A DNA stretch of 64,000 nucleotides from Coenobita brevimanus (taxonomy: Eukaryota; Arthropoda; Malacostraca; Decapoda; Coenobitidae), in contig CM064691.1 of assembly GCA_032717465.1 (NCBI GenBank), positions 2,138,315 through 2,202,314 on the forward strand, in the 5' to 3' direction. Positions 34,305 to 44,984 of this stretch are shown here, piece after piece. The first letter of the stretch is position 1. The number at the start of each line of letters is the position of its first letter. The position numbers were made by a program, and so were the translations under genes. The notes beneath the pieces are model-generated. The model was not told where the DNA came from, did not search any database, and saw only the letters and a program-made list of their open reading frames with translations.

Positions 34305-34595
34305 AGTGTGGAAGGTGAGATTAGCCAGCAGTGTGTGCATGAGATCCTGGGGCAGAGTGGTGGGTGGGGGTTGGTCAGAGGGCTGATCACTGGACTGGGT
34401 AAGGGGCTGGTCAAGTGGGCGATCCAATGGTTGACTAAAGTTGTCGGGATGGTGATGAGGCTGGTCAGAAGGATGATGCTGATCTGGTTGGGGGTGGGGT
34501 GGGGCAAGAGGTTGGTCAGGCCCAGTGTAGCCCAAAAGTGCAGCTACATGACTGTGGTCCTCCAGACTCACAACCAGGATGCCTAGCTGCAGCCG
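34305..34595 (-). CDS. Host gene exon (hydrophobic start, DQP-rich middle)
   Basis: Minus strand: acceptor GGTTCCATTTATCCACAG before 34595; donor ACT|GTAAGTTAC at 34305/34304, a full GTAAGT. Exactly 97 open codons, phase 0 on both sides. Starts RLQLGILVVSLEDHSHVAAL (hydrophobic, probably helical), then a Pro/Gln/Asp/His-rich segment with repeated DQP, then LPQDLMHTLLANLTFHT. In phase with exon 50747-50903 upstream and 25466-26024 downstream. The mixture of helical pieces and low-complexity insert looks like a large scaffold-type protein. Not identified. Confidence 0.7.
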
Positions 34596-35004
34596 CTGTG
34601 GATAAATGGAACCATATACTGTAATCAAACCTCAATAATAAGTGAATCAGTGTAGTATCCATTTCACATGGCAAACTGCTCAATACTTTTCCGTCTTTCA
34701 TGTATTCTCATTTGTTGGTGTTTTGGACTCTACCTCACCACATCCTTAGATGGGAGAAGAGGTCAAGATAATAATGAAAATAAAAATGAATGATACAGTA
34801 CGATGCCACACAAGAGAAGGATGGCAATATCAACTTTAAACCAACCTAATCTTAAGTAACATTCTCAATCATACCATACATCTCCTAATTTATTTATATA
34901 AACAGTGATTACACTCTACTATTCTGGAAACTGAATCCTTAATGCTCTAGCTAAAGCAAGGACCATAACACCTTCACCTAATGATATATTTTGTCTGGTT
35001 GTAA
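34596..35004. other. Intronic, nothing recognised
   Basis: No repeat or coding feature that I can support. Confidence 0.4.
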
Positions 35005-35412
35005 GTGAAAGGTGTGAAGTCTGGGTCTGTGGGGAACTGTCTTCAGTCACTTAAAGACATTACACAGCTGCTTGCACAGCCTCCTGATATCCACCCTTCT
35101 GAATCCTATCTCCCTCGTGAGGCCAGGGTCCACCTGGCCAGGCTGAGATGTGGGCATCATCTAGCCCTCTTAATTTATCAGATGAGGCTGGATGACTCCG
35201 TTGCTGATGCCTGTCCAGGATGCAACACAGCACCCCATACTATTAAGCACATTATGGAAGACTGCATTGCACACAATCACTTACACCAACAACACAACAT
35301 ACACTCCTTGAGAGCTCTGTGGGAAAGCCTGCTCTTGGTCCGTGGCCTTCCTTAGGAACTCAGGGATGTTCGGCTAGACTGCCTAGGGAACAACTACTAC
35401 TACTACTACACC
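35005..35412 (+). pseudogene. LINE C-terminal fragment with zinc-binding motif
   Basis: Open frame to 35355: LPREARVHLARLRCGHHLAL, YQMRLDDSVADACPGC, then HTIKHIMEDCIAH, giving a C-x2-C ... H-x4-C zinc-binding pattern. This arrangement is typical of the region after RNase H in Jockey-group LINEs. After the stop the family-like LDCLGNN codons run into a (TAC)n tail at 35395-35412. 5'-truncated. Confidence 0.7.
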
Positions 35413-36416
35413 TTCATCATCTTAATCTCATATTCTTCCATCATGAATTGTTTTTCAGCTTCCCTACCTCAATCATTCCCTCTGCATATTTCTTTCATTC
35501 CTTATCCCCTAAGCTCCTCTCAGTTTCAACTTGCGTATCAAAGTAATATGATCACACAAAATTCAACATCATCCTCTCACTGCGAACATTTTAACAATAC
35601 TTCCTAGCACCTTTTTCTTTATCCCTTTGGGTATAGAGGACTGAGGCTAGCCTACCACAATCCAGAACATTACAAGGTAGAAACAGTCTACTTTCCATGA
35701 TGGCATTACTGTATATGATTATTTAAAAAACGAAATCACCTCTTAGGGATTGAAATCATGCAAAACTGTCACTTAGGGCCAGGGATATACATCCTGGGGC
35801 CCTGGTGCTGAGGAACGTTATGGTCCCCTTACCATAAAAGAATCCATTACTAATCACAGTTTGACAGACTGTACTGTACTGACTGCAGGAGAAAGAAATA
35901 TTATCAGATTAAGTTTATGCACAGTACTGTTGAAAACTTGTGACAACATCTTGGTAAGACCCTGGCTGGTTCTCAGGGGCCCCTTTGGTTTTGGGCCCTG
36001 GTGTTTTTGGTACCATCACCCCCCACCCCTCCACACTCTTCTGGGCCATACTGTCGCTCCAACAGGAGCACTGTAACCAGGGAACCACTCAGCAAGTCAA
36101 AAATGTCCTCCCATATGTCACAATTTCTCCATACTTTTATTTGTTCCTGTAAACTGTGTGAAACTGGCTAATCAGCTACATTGTAAAAAAATGAATTAAA
36201 TAAATAAATAAACTTGAAAACATTCTCGTGGTTGGGACAACTCTACTACTTCATTCTACTTCAACCAATGCCAATGATTTTTATCCAGCTGAAAGTAAAT
36301 CACAGGAGCCCAAGTTTGTTACTACTATTTTTTTTTTTTTTTTTCTTAATGCTAGGAAGAAGGAACCAAAGGCCAGGAGCCTGCAGTACTGTTCCTTCCA
36401 AGAGAAAAACAAAATA
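35413..36416. other. Non-coding, diverged repeat traces
   Basis: 35636-35780 resembles the dispersed repeat at 7253-7400 and 8065-8220. 36331-36345 is a poly(T) run. No gene seen. Confidence 0.4.
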
Positions 36417-37000
36417 CAGTAAGCCCTTGTATTTGGTCGCATTTTACTTCGATGCCTCGTTTTTTGCACAAGAAAAATGTTTCCAAGTTGTCTCACAATT
36501 CGCGAATTTCCCCACAATTTGATGCTCCCAGCCAGCAGCCGACGAAGCATACTGATGCTCATTTGTTGGCGGCCATCTTGCGACCACCGTGCCTTCTACC
36601 GATCCAGCAGCGGTACTACACACCCACATGCCATTGCTTGTTTTTATGCTGTGCTCGCCTCGTGGCTCGTGGATTCCCGACCCACACCTGGACAACCGCG
36701 CTTCGACGTTTGAGATGCAGCGCGCCTGTGAGGTACAGCATGCACAGCGACGAGCTGAGGGGGATGATGCAGGGCCATCGCAGCGGCCTAAGGAAAAGCG
36801 CGCGTATAGGGTTGACCAGAATCATCGCCGGTATTCACCAGCCAACAAAGGAAGGATTTTGCAGCTCCCTGAGGAGGGGTTGACAGCCCCTGAAATACGT
36901 CACCTGAAAGGGGCTCCTGAAAAGCACTATAAGGACCCTCAGGAAGAACATGGAAACTCTCAAAAAGCAGGTGAGTGCACGTTAAATAATAATAAAGTAA
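36417..37000 (+). mobile_element. Tigger-like DNA transposon fragment with HTH region
   Basis: TA followed by CAGTAAGCCCTTGTATTTGG, in the form of a Tigger-type terminus. An open frame from about 36714 (MQRACEVQHAQRRAEGDD) contains HRRYSPANKGRILQLPEEGL and TAPEIRHLKGAPEKHY, resembling a helix-turn-helix of a transposase, then AAAAAGCAG|GTGAGT, a possible splice donor. The right terminus and the catalytic domain are missing. Identification is tentative. Confidence 0.45.
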
Positions 37001-37139
37001 ATGTGTCTGCACTGTTTTTGGTCAACCTTTATTTCTGCCACTATTTTTTACCATATCAGTATTCACCTAATGGGTTAATTTTCAGAGGTAACCAATGGTA
37101 ACCAACCAAGTCTTAGTTAGAACAGTTCTGGGACGGAAT

Positions 37140-37440
37140 AAACAGTCAGTCAATAAATCAATCATTTCCTGTGGCACCCCACGCAATGCACAGGGCCTAA
37201 ATGAACTCTCTCCACCACTATTTGTCTCTTGCCATCTCCTTCAGGTCCCACCAACACTTCAAACAGATTTCAACATTCCAACAGCTCACCAAGCCTGTCT
37301 AATCCTCTCCTCAATTTCACTGTTTAATGATCCATTAGATTATACAATCGTTCCCAGATATATAAAATTTTCTACATTCTTCACCACATCAATCCCAATT
37401 ACACAATCGATTTTGTTCTCCACGTTCACATTAATAATAT
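37140..37440 (-). pseudogene. RTE-like LINE fragment (another family)
   Basis: Minus strand: VKNVENFIYLGTIV, then after a frameshift SLNSEIEERIRQAW and MLKSV, the region just after the RT palm in RTE-like LINEs. No ends visible. Confidence 0.65.
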
Positions 37441-37586
37441 ACAGTACTGTACAGTAAGAGGATTCGTTAATGTTGGTTACTGTACTTCATACCCTTAAGG
37501 ATGTACTCTTTAAGTGTTGTCTCATTAAAATTAAACATCAAATTATTTCTTCTGTGTACAGTTGATTTTTAGGTGCTGTTATGCAT

Positions 37587-37845
37587 GGTAAGGGGATGAG
37601 TCTGTTATGATGTGGCAGGGGTAAACCAGCTCAGCTGTTGGGCCCTGCTGCGGATGTCACTGATTGCATTGCGCAGTTGACCCTTGTGCGGTGTGGTGCG
37701 GTGAGGATCTGTCCGTTCTCCCCTTTGGGGCTAAGATGCGAATGAATGTGTTTGAATGGATGAGTAAATGGGGAGTGTGTCGTCCTGTCTCGGCTACCTC
37801 CCTTTCCTTGGGGGAAGCAGCCTAGGTATATAGATAGATATGTTG
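37587..37845 (+). repeat. SINE-like family B copy 1, GATA-tailed
   Basis: Nearly identical to 55856-56117. Starts GGTAAGGGGATG-GTCTGTTA, contains CATTGCGCAGTTGACCCTTG and CTCGGCTACCTCCCTTTCCT, and ends GAAGCAGCCTAGGTATATAG then ATAGATATG. The GATA tail resembles that of LINE family 2, but the preceding sequence does not. No clear pol III boxes. Confidence 0.75.
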
Positions 37846-38047
37846 GGCTTGCAACGATCAGGTACTTGCCGCCCACCCAGATACTGCTGCTCCTGACATC
37901 ATCTCCACCTCTTACTCACACGGCCCCTTCAGACTGAGGCCTGGGTCAAGTGGGAGTAGAGGGGGAGAGGAGGAAGGCGGAGAAAGGAGGAGTAGGGAAG
38001 AAGACGGATGTGGGGCAGATGAATAAGGAGCGAGGGACGATAGGAGA

Positions 38048-38221
38048 ATGAGTCGTGAACGCCAGAAGTACCTGAAAGCAGCATATAGAATGCTACAACG
38101 TAAGCATGGTGCTGAGGTTTTGGCACGTGCCCAGCAGGAGTGGAAAAGAGTACAGGAAGCTGGGGGACAGCGAGGGCTGGAGAGAATTGCGGAGGAAGGG
38201 GAAGATGAAGTACAAGAATAG
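38048..38221 (+). CDS. Small ORF, 57 residues, unknown
   Basis: ATG at 38048 to TAG at 38219-38221. Begins MSRERQKYLKAAYRMLQRKH and continues with charged helical sequence (EWKRVQEAGG, ERIAEEGEDE). The composition is protein-like and probably one long amphipathic helix. It lies upstream of the second LTR element, in sequence I cannot assign. No promoter or splice evidence, so it may be a chance frame. Confidence 0.3.
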   Translation: MSRERQKYLKAAYRMLQRKHGAEVLARAQQEWKRVQEAGGQRGLERIAEEGEDEVQE

Positions 38222-39376
38222 ACGAAGTAAATAAAGGAGTGATGAGAAGGAGGGTGACTACGTAGGAGGGTGGCTAGGTGGGAAAAACACCCAAGATGCA
38301 CATTAATCATAGCTCTCGAGGATCCAAGGGTCAGAGGCTAATGTATCAGTACTCGAGGTACCCTGGGGGGTCCCGGGGGTGGTGGCCATCTGTGAATCTT
38401 CACTCATAATGGTGTGCCCGTGCGTAAGAACAAGGGTGTATGCTGGATGTATACGGGGATGGAGTATGGTGTATTAGTGACTCAGTGTGTATGAGAGGTG
38501 TTTATAAGCACGCTCATGAGAGAGATGGGGCTAGAGAAGGTTTGGCAGTCAGACAGGATTGTCTTGTGTTCAGCTGGGACAGACGGCCAGAACAGCCACG
38601 ACCATGGGCTTCGCGGTACTGGTGAGTAGAAGTATTGAAGAATAGTCTTGCGGGAGAGTAACGCAAGGTATATAAGTGCCGTTAGAGTAAAGTAAAGTAC
38701 CGGCAGTCTCTACTCGGGAAAACCAGCAATATTATTTGACGCGTTGTTCCAGGTCGTGGCGAATATTAATTAAGTAGTAGAGTTAACTTAGAGTAAGAAC
38801 TATAACGTTTAAGTGAACCTCTGTCACTCATGGATGGTTGTCTAGTCTTTAATACGTAGACTGAAGCCTTTTATGGCTATCAAGTCAAGTACTTACTTGC
38901 TGTCAAGTCGTAAATAAGTGATTGATATTTCCCTTGTGTCGAGATGAAACTCGGGATAGTAAGTTAATGTTATAACTGTGTAATTTGTTCTGAAGTAGTG
39001 TAACACTTTGTAGCAGATTGTTAAAAAGTAAAGTAAAAATTGTTTCTGTGTTTTGTAACCTTAGTGTGGAACTGTTAATTTTTGGAAAGTCAAGGAGGGA
39101 GTCTGGGGCAGAAGGGGTATTTAATATCTCGCTGCCCTAACCTACGAGGTTACAGGTCCCTTCTGGGCTTGTCTCCACACTCTCCGCTGCTACTGCCACA
39201 CGCTACCAATACTCATTAGTGGCAGCCATTCACCGTACTTGGCGAGACTGAGTACGAAACATACCAAGGGTAAGTAGAGAGTGGAGGGCACGACAATGGT
39301 GGCAGCGGTGGGATATTTAAGGCTTAATTAAACTTTTGAGTTAAGCGGTTCCACACCTAGGTTCTTACACTCGTGT
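38222..39376 (+). other. Probable 5' LTR and leader of the second Ty3/gypsy element
   Basis: No coding frame. TTTATAAGC (38499) and TATATAAG (38671) are TATA-like. TGGTGGCAGCGGTGGGAT at 39297-39314 has the place and form of a tRNA primer-binding site, with gag starting 60 bp later. The LTR start cannot be fixed because no second LTR is present in the window. Confidence 0.5.
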
Positions 39377-39976
39377 ATGGAATTCAGTAGCGACTCTAGT
39401 TCTTACAGTGGTCCGGACGAAATTTCCTTTGCTCATTACTTTGATTCAGACACAGACTCAGACGAAGTACTGTTCGAAATGGCTGATCCTACAGCAGGGA
39501 TCGCTACCCTGTCAGACCAGCTATCGCAGGCTATTGCCGATAATGCTAAGGATGCTGTCTACCGCGTTAAAGGGTTAAAGAGCTTTGCTGCAAGTAGAAC
39601 CGTCACATTACCTGAATATCCTGGAGTCATCTTAGAAACAGACCTTAGCAAATGGCCGCAGGATATAGAGAGTAAGACTACGGGACCGAGGTGGACTGTT
39701 GCCGGTCGCTTTGATGTGGTCCGGGAGTACACTCTAGGTGGGGTACATGACAGCATTGAGGACCTTATTGTCAAGGCCAATGATGATTGGGACCGGTTTA
39801 AAAATATTCTCACAACGCTGCTGTCCCCAGAACAAACTCTCCAATCTACATTTCATGCGTTAAAACATGCGCGTCGTAATCCTGGCGAACGGTTGGTTGA
39901 ATACTGGCTGCGATTGACTAGTGTAGCTAAACGCATTGGAGCTCTGCAGCCTCGGTACTATGACTGTTCCTTCTAA
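39377..39976 (+). CDS. gag-like protein of Ty3/gypsy element 2
   Basis: 200 codons from MEFSSDSSSYSGPDEIS. An acidic N-terminus is followed by a capsid-like core (DDWDRFKNILTTLLSPEQTL, ALKHARRNPGERLVEYWLRL). This retains the usual gag pattern of a short major-homology-like segment. It ends at TAA without a zinc knuckle, and the following frame begins directly with protease. The nucleocapsid part is therefore missing or the frame is cut short by a deletion near 39960. Confidence 0.75.
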   Translation: MEFSSDSSSYSGPDEISFAHYFDSDTDSDEVLFEMADPTAGIATLSDQLSQAIADNAKDAVYRVKGLKSFAASRTVTLPEYPGVILETDLSKWPQDIESKTTGPRWTVAGRFDVVREYTLGGVHDSIEDLIVKANDDWDRFKNILTTLLSPEQTLQSTFHALKHARRNPGERLVEYWLRLTSVAKRIGALQPRYYDCSF

Positions 39977-39987
39977 AAATCACGATC

Positions 39988-40347
39988 TTGGGGAACGGAG
40001 TGGATCTGGTGATGATTATGGGAGCGTGTGGTGAAATGAGGGATTGCCCCATGCTCTTGGATACCGGAGCATGTCGATCGCTCATTAATCAAGGAACCTA
40101 TGAGAATTTGGGTGAGACCAAGCCTGAGCTCAGACCGTATCAAGGACGAAGGTTAGTATCCGCAAGTGGTAATGAGCTTGAGGTGGTAGGAGTGGTTAGC
40201 CTGCCTATAGGGTTGGCTGGTCACACCTACGAGAGTGAATTAGTAGTGGTGAGGAACTTACCATGTACTATTTCAGTGATTCTAGGTTCCGACTTTATTT
40301 TCGCTCGGAATACTGTATATATATTTCACCAGACCCGTTGTGCATAG
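39988..40347 (+). pseudogene. Aspartic protease domain of Ty3/gypsy element 2
   Basis: Open frame with the catalytic LLDTGACRSLI (residues ~23-33) and the later VILGSDFIF hydrophobic-hydrophobic-G motif (~94-102). This is the normal retropepsin layout. The frame is lost near 40310, where an overlapping frame (40263-41087) continues, so there is a one- or two-base shift at the protease end. Confidence 0.8.
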
Positions 40348-41087
40348 AGATCGATGGGGAGAAGGTAGAATTACAGTCGGGAGAGGAGAATCTTCGCATA
40401 GATGGTGCTTCCTCCTTGCATGTAGTTGAAACTGGCTTATCAGATGACCAGGAGTATATCTCTGGGCGTTGTATGACGAGTGAGACAGTCGTGATTGATC
40501 CGTTCACAAGTGGAATGATCCCGTTAGAGACTGAAATTTCAGGGTGGTCCTTTGGGTTATTCTCACCTAATCCTGGTAGTACTTTCGCTGCTATGCTGTG
40601 GCCAGGGATTGTACAGATGGTCCCGGGCGAGGCGGGAGGAAAGTCCAGGGTTTATGTTGCCTGCACTAATGCCACCCCTGACCGAGTCAGTATATCTGGC
40701 AGGTACAGGGTGGGGACAATAGAACCGTTTGAGGAGATAATGTGGGACGAGGATCAGGAGGATGAGCAAGGGCAAATAACTGGTGTGACACAGGGAGAAG
40801 AGAGATTAACTAAGCTCTTTCTAAAAGTAGATGAGTTATGTCCACCAGAGACTAAGGAGAATGATGCTCTCAAACATCTAGTGCGAAAGCATCCTCAAGT
40901 GTTTGCCTTACCTGATGAACCACTGAATATTACACCTTATTTCCTCCATCACATCTGTGCAACAGGACCGGTTGTAAACCGTCGTCCTTATAAGGTACCG
41001 GTTAAGTATCACGAAACTCTTAGGCAACAGCTAAATGAACTAAGGGAGCAAAATATCATACATCCTTCTAGATCACCATATTGTTAA
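40263..41087 (+). pseudogene. Protease-RT linker and start of RT, element 2
   Basis: Continues pol after the frameshift near 40310. Long linker, then HPQVFALPDEPLNITPYFLH and PYKVPVKYHETLRQQLNELR, followed by QNIIHPSRSPYC. This is the conserved entry to the gypsy RT domain (usually S-P-x-S-P-W). A TAA after SPYC at 41085 stops the frame three codons before VPVAKKDGG, in the same frame as what follows. Confidence 0.8.
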
Positions 41088-41090
41088 CCC

Positions 41091-41612
41091 TTGGTCCCGG
41101 TGGCCAAGAAGGATGGTGGACTAAGAATTTGTCTCGATTTTCGTCATTTGAATAAGCAGATAACATCAGACCCCTTCCCATTGCCAAACATTGCACAAAT
41201 TCTTTCCCAGTTAGGAGAAAATACTGTATTCAGTAGCTTGGATTTGAGGCAAGGATACCATCAGATCCCTCTGGATGAGGCGTCACGACCGCTGACCGCA
41301 TTTTCCTCACCAGACGGTCATTGGGAATATAATAGTCTACCATTTGGCTTAAAAGATGCCCCTGCTGCGTTCCAAAGGATCGTTGACGAAGTCCTGATAG
41401 GACTGACAGGGCGTATCAGTCATACTTACCTGGATGACATAATTGTCTATGGTGAAGATTTTGATTCACATGTACAGAACCTAGATGAGGTCCTTGCCAG
41501 ACTTAAGAAAGCTCAACTTACTCTTAAGTTAGAGAAGTGCAGTTTTTTCAAGGATGAAGTGTCTTACCTAGGACATAATTTCTGCAGAAGGCTTGCGGCC
41601 CCAACCGGATAA
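41091..41612 (+). pseudogene. Reverse transcriptase domain of element 2
   Basis: VAKKDGGLRICLDFRHLNKQ, FSSLDLRQGYHQIPLDE (motif A Asp), FGLKDAPAAFQRIVDE, and HTYLDDIIVYGEDF with the YLDD catalytic box near 41428, then LEKCSFFKDEVSYLGHNF. All core RT residues are present. A small frame shift near 41585 separates it from the RNase H frame. Confidence 0.9.
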
Positions 41613-42273
41613 AGTCCGAGCCATAAGGGAAATTGCTGTTCCTACGACACTGAAGGAACTCCAATCTTTCTTAGGGCTAGTTAATTATTACCGTAGGTTT
41701 ATAAGCGATTACGCTAAGGTTGCTCTGCCTCTCACAAAACTAACTCGTGGAAAGAAGGAAGTGAAAAACAGTAAACAAAAAATCGAGTGGAACGATGAGG
41801 CTGATCAAGCTTTTAGAAGTCTGAAAAGTAAGCTTACTGACGACATCGTACTCAAGTTTCCCTCCTTTGATAAACCATTCTATCTGACAACTGACGCAAG
41901 TGGTACTGCGATAGGTGGGGTATTACAACAGGAAGATGAGGATGGACACCTTAGACCGCTGACATATTTTAGTAGAGCATTAAATAAAGATGAGCTTAAT
42001 TATGCTACTATCGAGCAAGAAGCCTTAAGTATTGTGTACGGATTGCGGATAAATCGGCCTCTTGTCTTGGGATACAAAGTGATTGTGCAGACGGATCACC
42101 GACCCCTCACGTGGCTCTTTAATGTGAAGGAGCCTTCCGGCAGAATAGCTAGATGGCAGATGCAGGTTGCCGAATACGACTTAGAAGTATCCTACCTGCC
42201 AGGACACCAGAACCGAGATAGAAAACGGAGCGAGCAGTCGCGAGGCGAGTGGAGAAGGGGAGTCCCCGAGTAA
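41593..42273 (+). pseudogene. RNase H domain of element 2; integrase deleted
   Basis: KVRAIREIAVPTTLKELQSF and LGLVNYYRRFI connect RT to RNase H, then LTTDASGTAIGGVLQQED, FSRALNKDELNYATIEQEAL and VQTDHRPLTWLF give the Ty3-type RNase H. At about 42210 (LPGHQNR) the usual continuation into integrase is missing. In another frame from about 42250 the pol tail resumes (APRYSLRSRTTVADLP) to a TAA at 42432. So an internal deletion removed essentially all integrase. Confidence 0.85.
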
Positions 42274-42466
42274 AGCGGTCGGCCCGGCGCCAGATCGTTT
42301 CTCCCCGGCAAGCAGCCTCAGCCCTGCGTCGGCCCCTAGATACAGCCTAAGATCACGCACAACAGTAGCAGATTTACCTCTAGTTATGGATAGGCCAATA
42401 GAACACACTGACAGGAAGACAAGTAAAGAATAAGTTACTAGTCATGCTATTTTATTTTTGTTCCAG

Positions 42467-42605
42467 ATTATGCTGCTTGCAGTTGTAGTATCAGGAAAGA
42501 CTAGGCACATTGACCCCCACGTTGAGAAACCTGCTCCAACAGTCCTCATCTATTCTCCAGTCTCCAAACTTATATCAACTGGAAATCATTATGTTGTCCC
42601 TGTCT
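42467..42605 (+). pseudogene. Possible spliced env-like start after pol
   Basis: About 30 bp after the pol stop there is a strong acceptor (TTTATTTTTGTTCCAG) and then ATG at 42470 opening a frame with a hydrophobic start (MLLAVVVSG), a signal-peptide-like feature. The frame runs to ~42605, where a LINE cuts it off. The position and splice acceptor fit the env gene of errantivirus-like gypsy elements, but the piece is too short to prove it. Confidence 0.35.
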
Positions 42606-43215
42606 TGTTAAGTACTTGGGTAGTGTGATGAGTAAGCATGGAGGATTGGAGGGTGAAGTGCTTGAAAAGGTACAGCAGGGAAGAAAGGTTGCTGGTTCTT
42701 TGAAAGCAGTGATAAGAAACAGGGAAGTGAGCATGAGTGAAAAAATTACTACATGACAGTATTGTGATACCAACTCTAACGTATGGAGGTGAAGCTTGGA
42801 CGTTGTTGGAAGGACACAAGTCAAGAGTGAGAGCAGTGGAAATGAGTTATTTAAGAGGAGCCTGTGGAGTCACATGGAGAGACAGGCTGACGAATGAGGA
42901 TATAAAGGAGCATTGTGGTGTGGATGTGGATGTGATAGGAAGCGTTATGAGGAACACACTGAGGTGGTTTGGCCATGTGGAGAGGATGGAGGGTGAAAGA
43001 CTGACGAAGAGAGTGTATGTGAGTGAGGTGGAGGGGGGAAGAGGGAGGGGGAGGCCGAGGATGAGGTGGAGGGATGGGGTGGAGAGGTATATGAGAGAGG
43101 GGTGTGTGAATTGGGAGCAGGGCAGTGAAATGGCGGGGGACAGGACGACTTGGAGGCGATTTGTTTGTGGCCACCCCAAACGGAATTGAGGCATCTGGCA
43201 ATAGATAGATAGATA
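42606..43215 (+). pseudogene. LINE family 2, 3' fragment
   Basis: Plus strand from [99 protein letters not shown], and the tail GGCATCTGGCAATAGATAGA. One small deletion near 42735 breaks the frame. This copy shows the family tail most clearly. Confidence 0.88.
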
Positions 43216-43308
43216 GACAGATTCTTAATTTCACAATTCAGCATTTCGCGTTTCGCGCAGTTTTGGCGGAACATCCAAGCCATGAAAAACAAGGATTTGC
43301 CGTACAAA

Positions 43309-44575
43309 AGACAGCCAAATTCAAGATCCGATCATTTCGAGATGCCTGGACACATTGCGTTTGAAAGACTGGAGATCATAGCTAGCAGGAAATACAGACA
43401 AGAGGGACACAGTTCCAGAGTTGACCTGTTGCATAAATGAAGGACTGGGAGTAATGGTTAACTCCTGCATTAGAGAGTTGGACAGAAAAGGGATGAGAGT
43501 TTGCTGCTGGACGGGTGCTACGCGCCCATTGTAGAGGTGGAGGGATGCAAACAGACAGTTCAGACGAGCAGTGACCATTGAAGTAGCGAAAGAAAAGAGA
43601 TAAAGATGCAACAGTGCGGTGAAGAGACAGAGATTGAAGGGAGTCAGTAAGAGGAGAAGAGTTAATGAGACAAAAAGCCTTTGACTCCACCCTACTGAGA
43701 AGAGATGTATGTGGGGAGCCTCTCCACACATGAGAGTTGTACTCCACACAGGGGTGGATAAAACCCGTGTACAAAGTCAACAACTGTGCAGGGGTAAAGA
43801 AGGAACGGAATTGCCTTAGCACACCTAATCTCCTGGAAGCATATTTTACAAGAGATGTAATATGATCTTTCCAAGAAAGTCCCGAGTGAATGAAACCCCA
43901 AGGATGTTCATGGATGATGCAGGATTAAGCTGAATATTATTAAACATTAGTGGGTACTCCTATGGAAGATTCTGTCGGGTTGATAGGTGTAAGAGCTGAG
44001 TCTTTGATGCATTAAAAACAACAAGAGTATTTTTACCCCAGTCAGAAATACAAGCCAAGTCAGACATTAGGTGTGTCATAGCCTTATCCCTTGTTTGTTG
44101 AAGTAACTGCTGAGATGGACGTTGCAAGAACCGAATGGAAAGGTGAAGGGTGAAATCTTCAGCGTACGAGTGGATAGGGTTAGATGTACAGCTTAGAAGG
44201 TTATTGATGAATAAGAGGAAGAGAGTTGATGATAGGACAGAGCCCTGAGGAACACCACTGTTGATAGATCTAGGAGATGAACTATGGCCATCTACAACAA
44301 CGGCTATACCACAACCAGAAAGGAAGCTAGAGATGAAGGCACAGATAGAAGGATAGAAACCAAAAGGACAGTTTGGAAATTAAAGATTCATGCCAGACTT
44401 GATCGAAATCCTTTGAGATGTCATGTGCAATGGCAAAGCTTTCGCCAAAGTCCCGAAAGGAGGATGACCAGGAGTCAGAAAGACAGGTGAGAAGATTGCC
44501 AGTGAAGCGTCCCAGACGGAACCCATACTGACGATCAGAAAGAAGGTTGTGATAGGTACCATTTAAATTTTCAAG
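43309..44575 (-). pseudogene. Jockey-like LINE, copy 2
   Basis: Minus-strand relative of 115-2515. From 44575: SDRQYGFRLGRFTGNL, SWSSSFRDFGESFAIA with a decayed motif A, the YADD region (near 44170), then LSRQFRSFFTPAQLLTLYTG, CVEYNSHVWRGSPH and the end SFKRNVSRHLEMIGS. 5'-truncated just upstream of motif A; several frameshifts. The 3' end coincides with that of copy 1. Confidence 0.85.
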
Positions 44576-44677
44576 GTTGGGAGAACTCTAGTGCAGTAAT
44601 TTGTTTCAGCTGAAACCAGTTATTCAGCTGGGAGTGAGTCAGAGAAGCCTAAGAGAGTTAGTATGCTATATCTGCAA

Positions 44678-44905
44678 TTACCTCCACCAACAAAGTTGGA
44701 CAAAGGTTATGTAGTCACTCACGTCTGTCTGTTTGTGTACAAGATATCTCAAAAAGCTTCTACTAAATATGAATGAAATGTGGAGGACAGGTGGGCAGTG
44801 GGTCAAAGATGGATTGATTAGATTTGGGGTGGATCAGAATTCACATGCAGGAATAAATCATAAATTTTATTAGCACTGGGAGAGGTATGCATTCTCTGAG
44901 GCTGT
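44678..44905. repeat. Possible MITE of the CCTCCACCAA type
   Basis: ATTACCTCCACCAACAAAGT, GTCTGTCTGTTTGTGTACAA and AAGATATCTCAAAAAGCTTC, closing with GGGAGAGGTATGCATTCTCT. It resembles a short element widespread in marine invertebrate genomes. Boundaries are uncertain. Confidence 0.5.
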
Positions 44906-44984
44906 GCGCCAGGGCAGATTAGGACCACAGAATTAACTGACTATGTGAGATCTACAAGTACTTGTCTGGTAGAAAATGGGAAGT

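Noticed and set aside
34218..34628. Whole 136-residue frame as coding
   Set aside because: Only the part between a strong acceptor (34596-34600) and the GTAAGT donor (34299-34304) is accepted as exon.
36452..36883. A plus-strand 143-residue frame as a host gene
   Set aside because: It lies within a Tigger-like terminus and overlaps another frame with transposase-like features.
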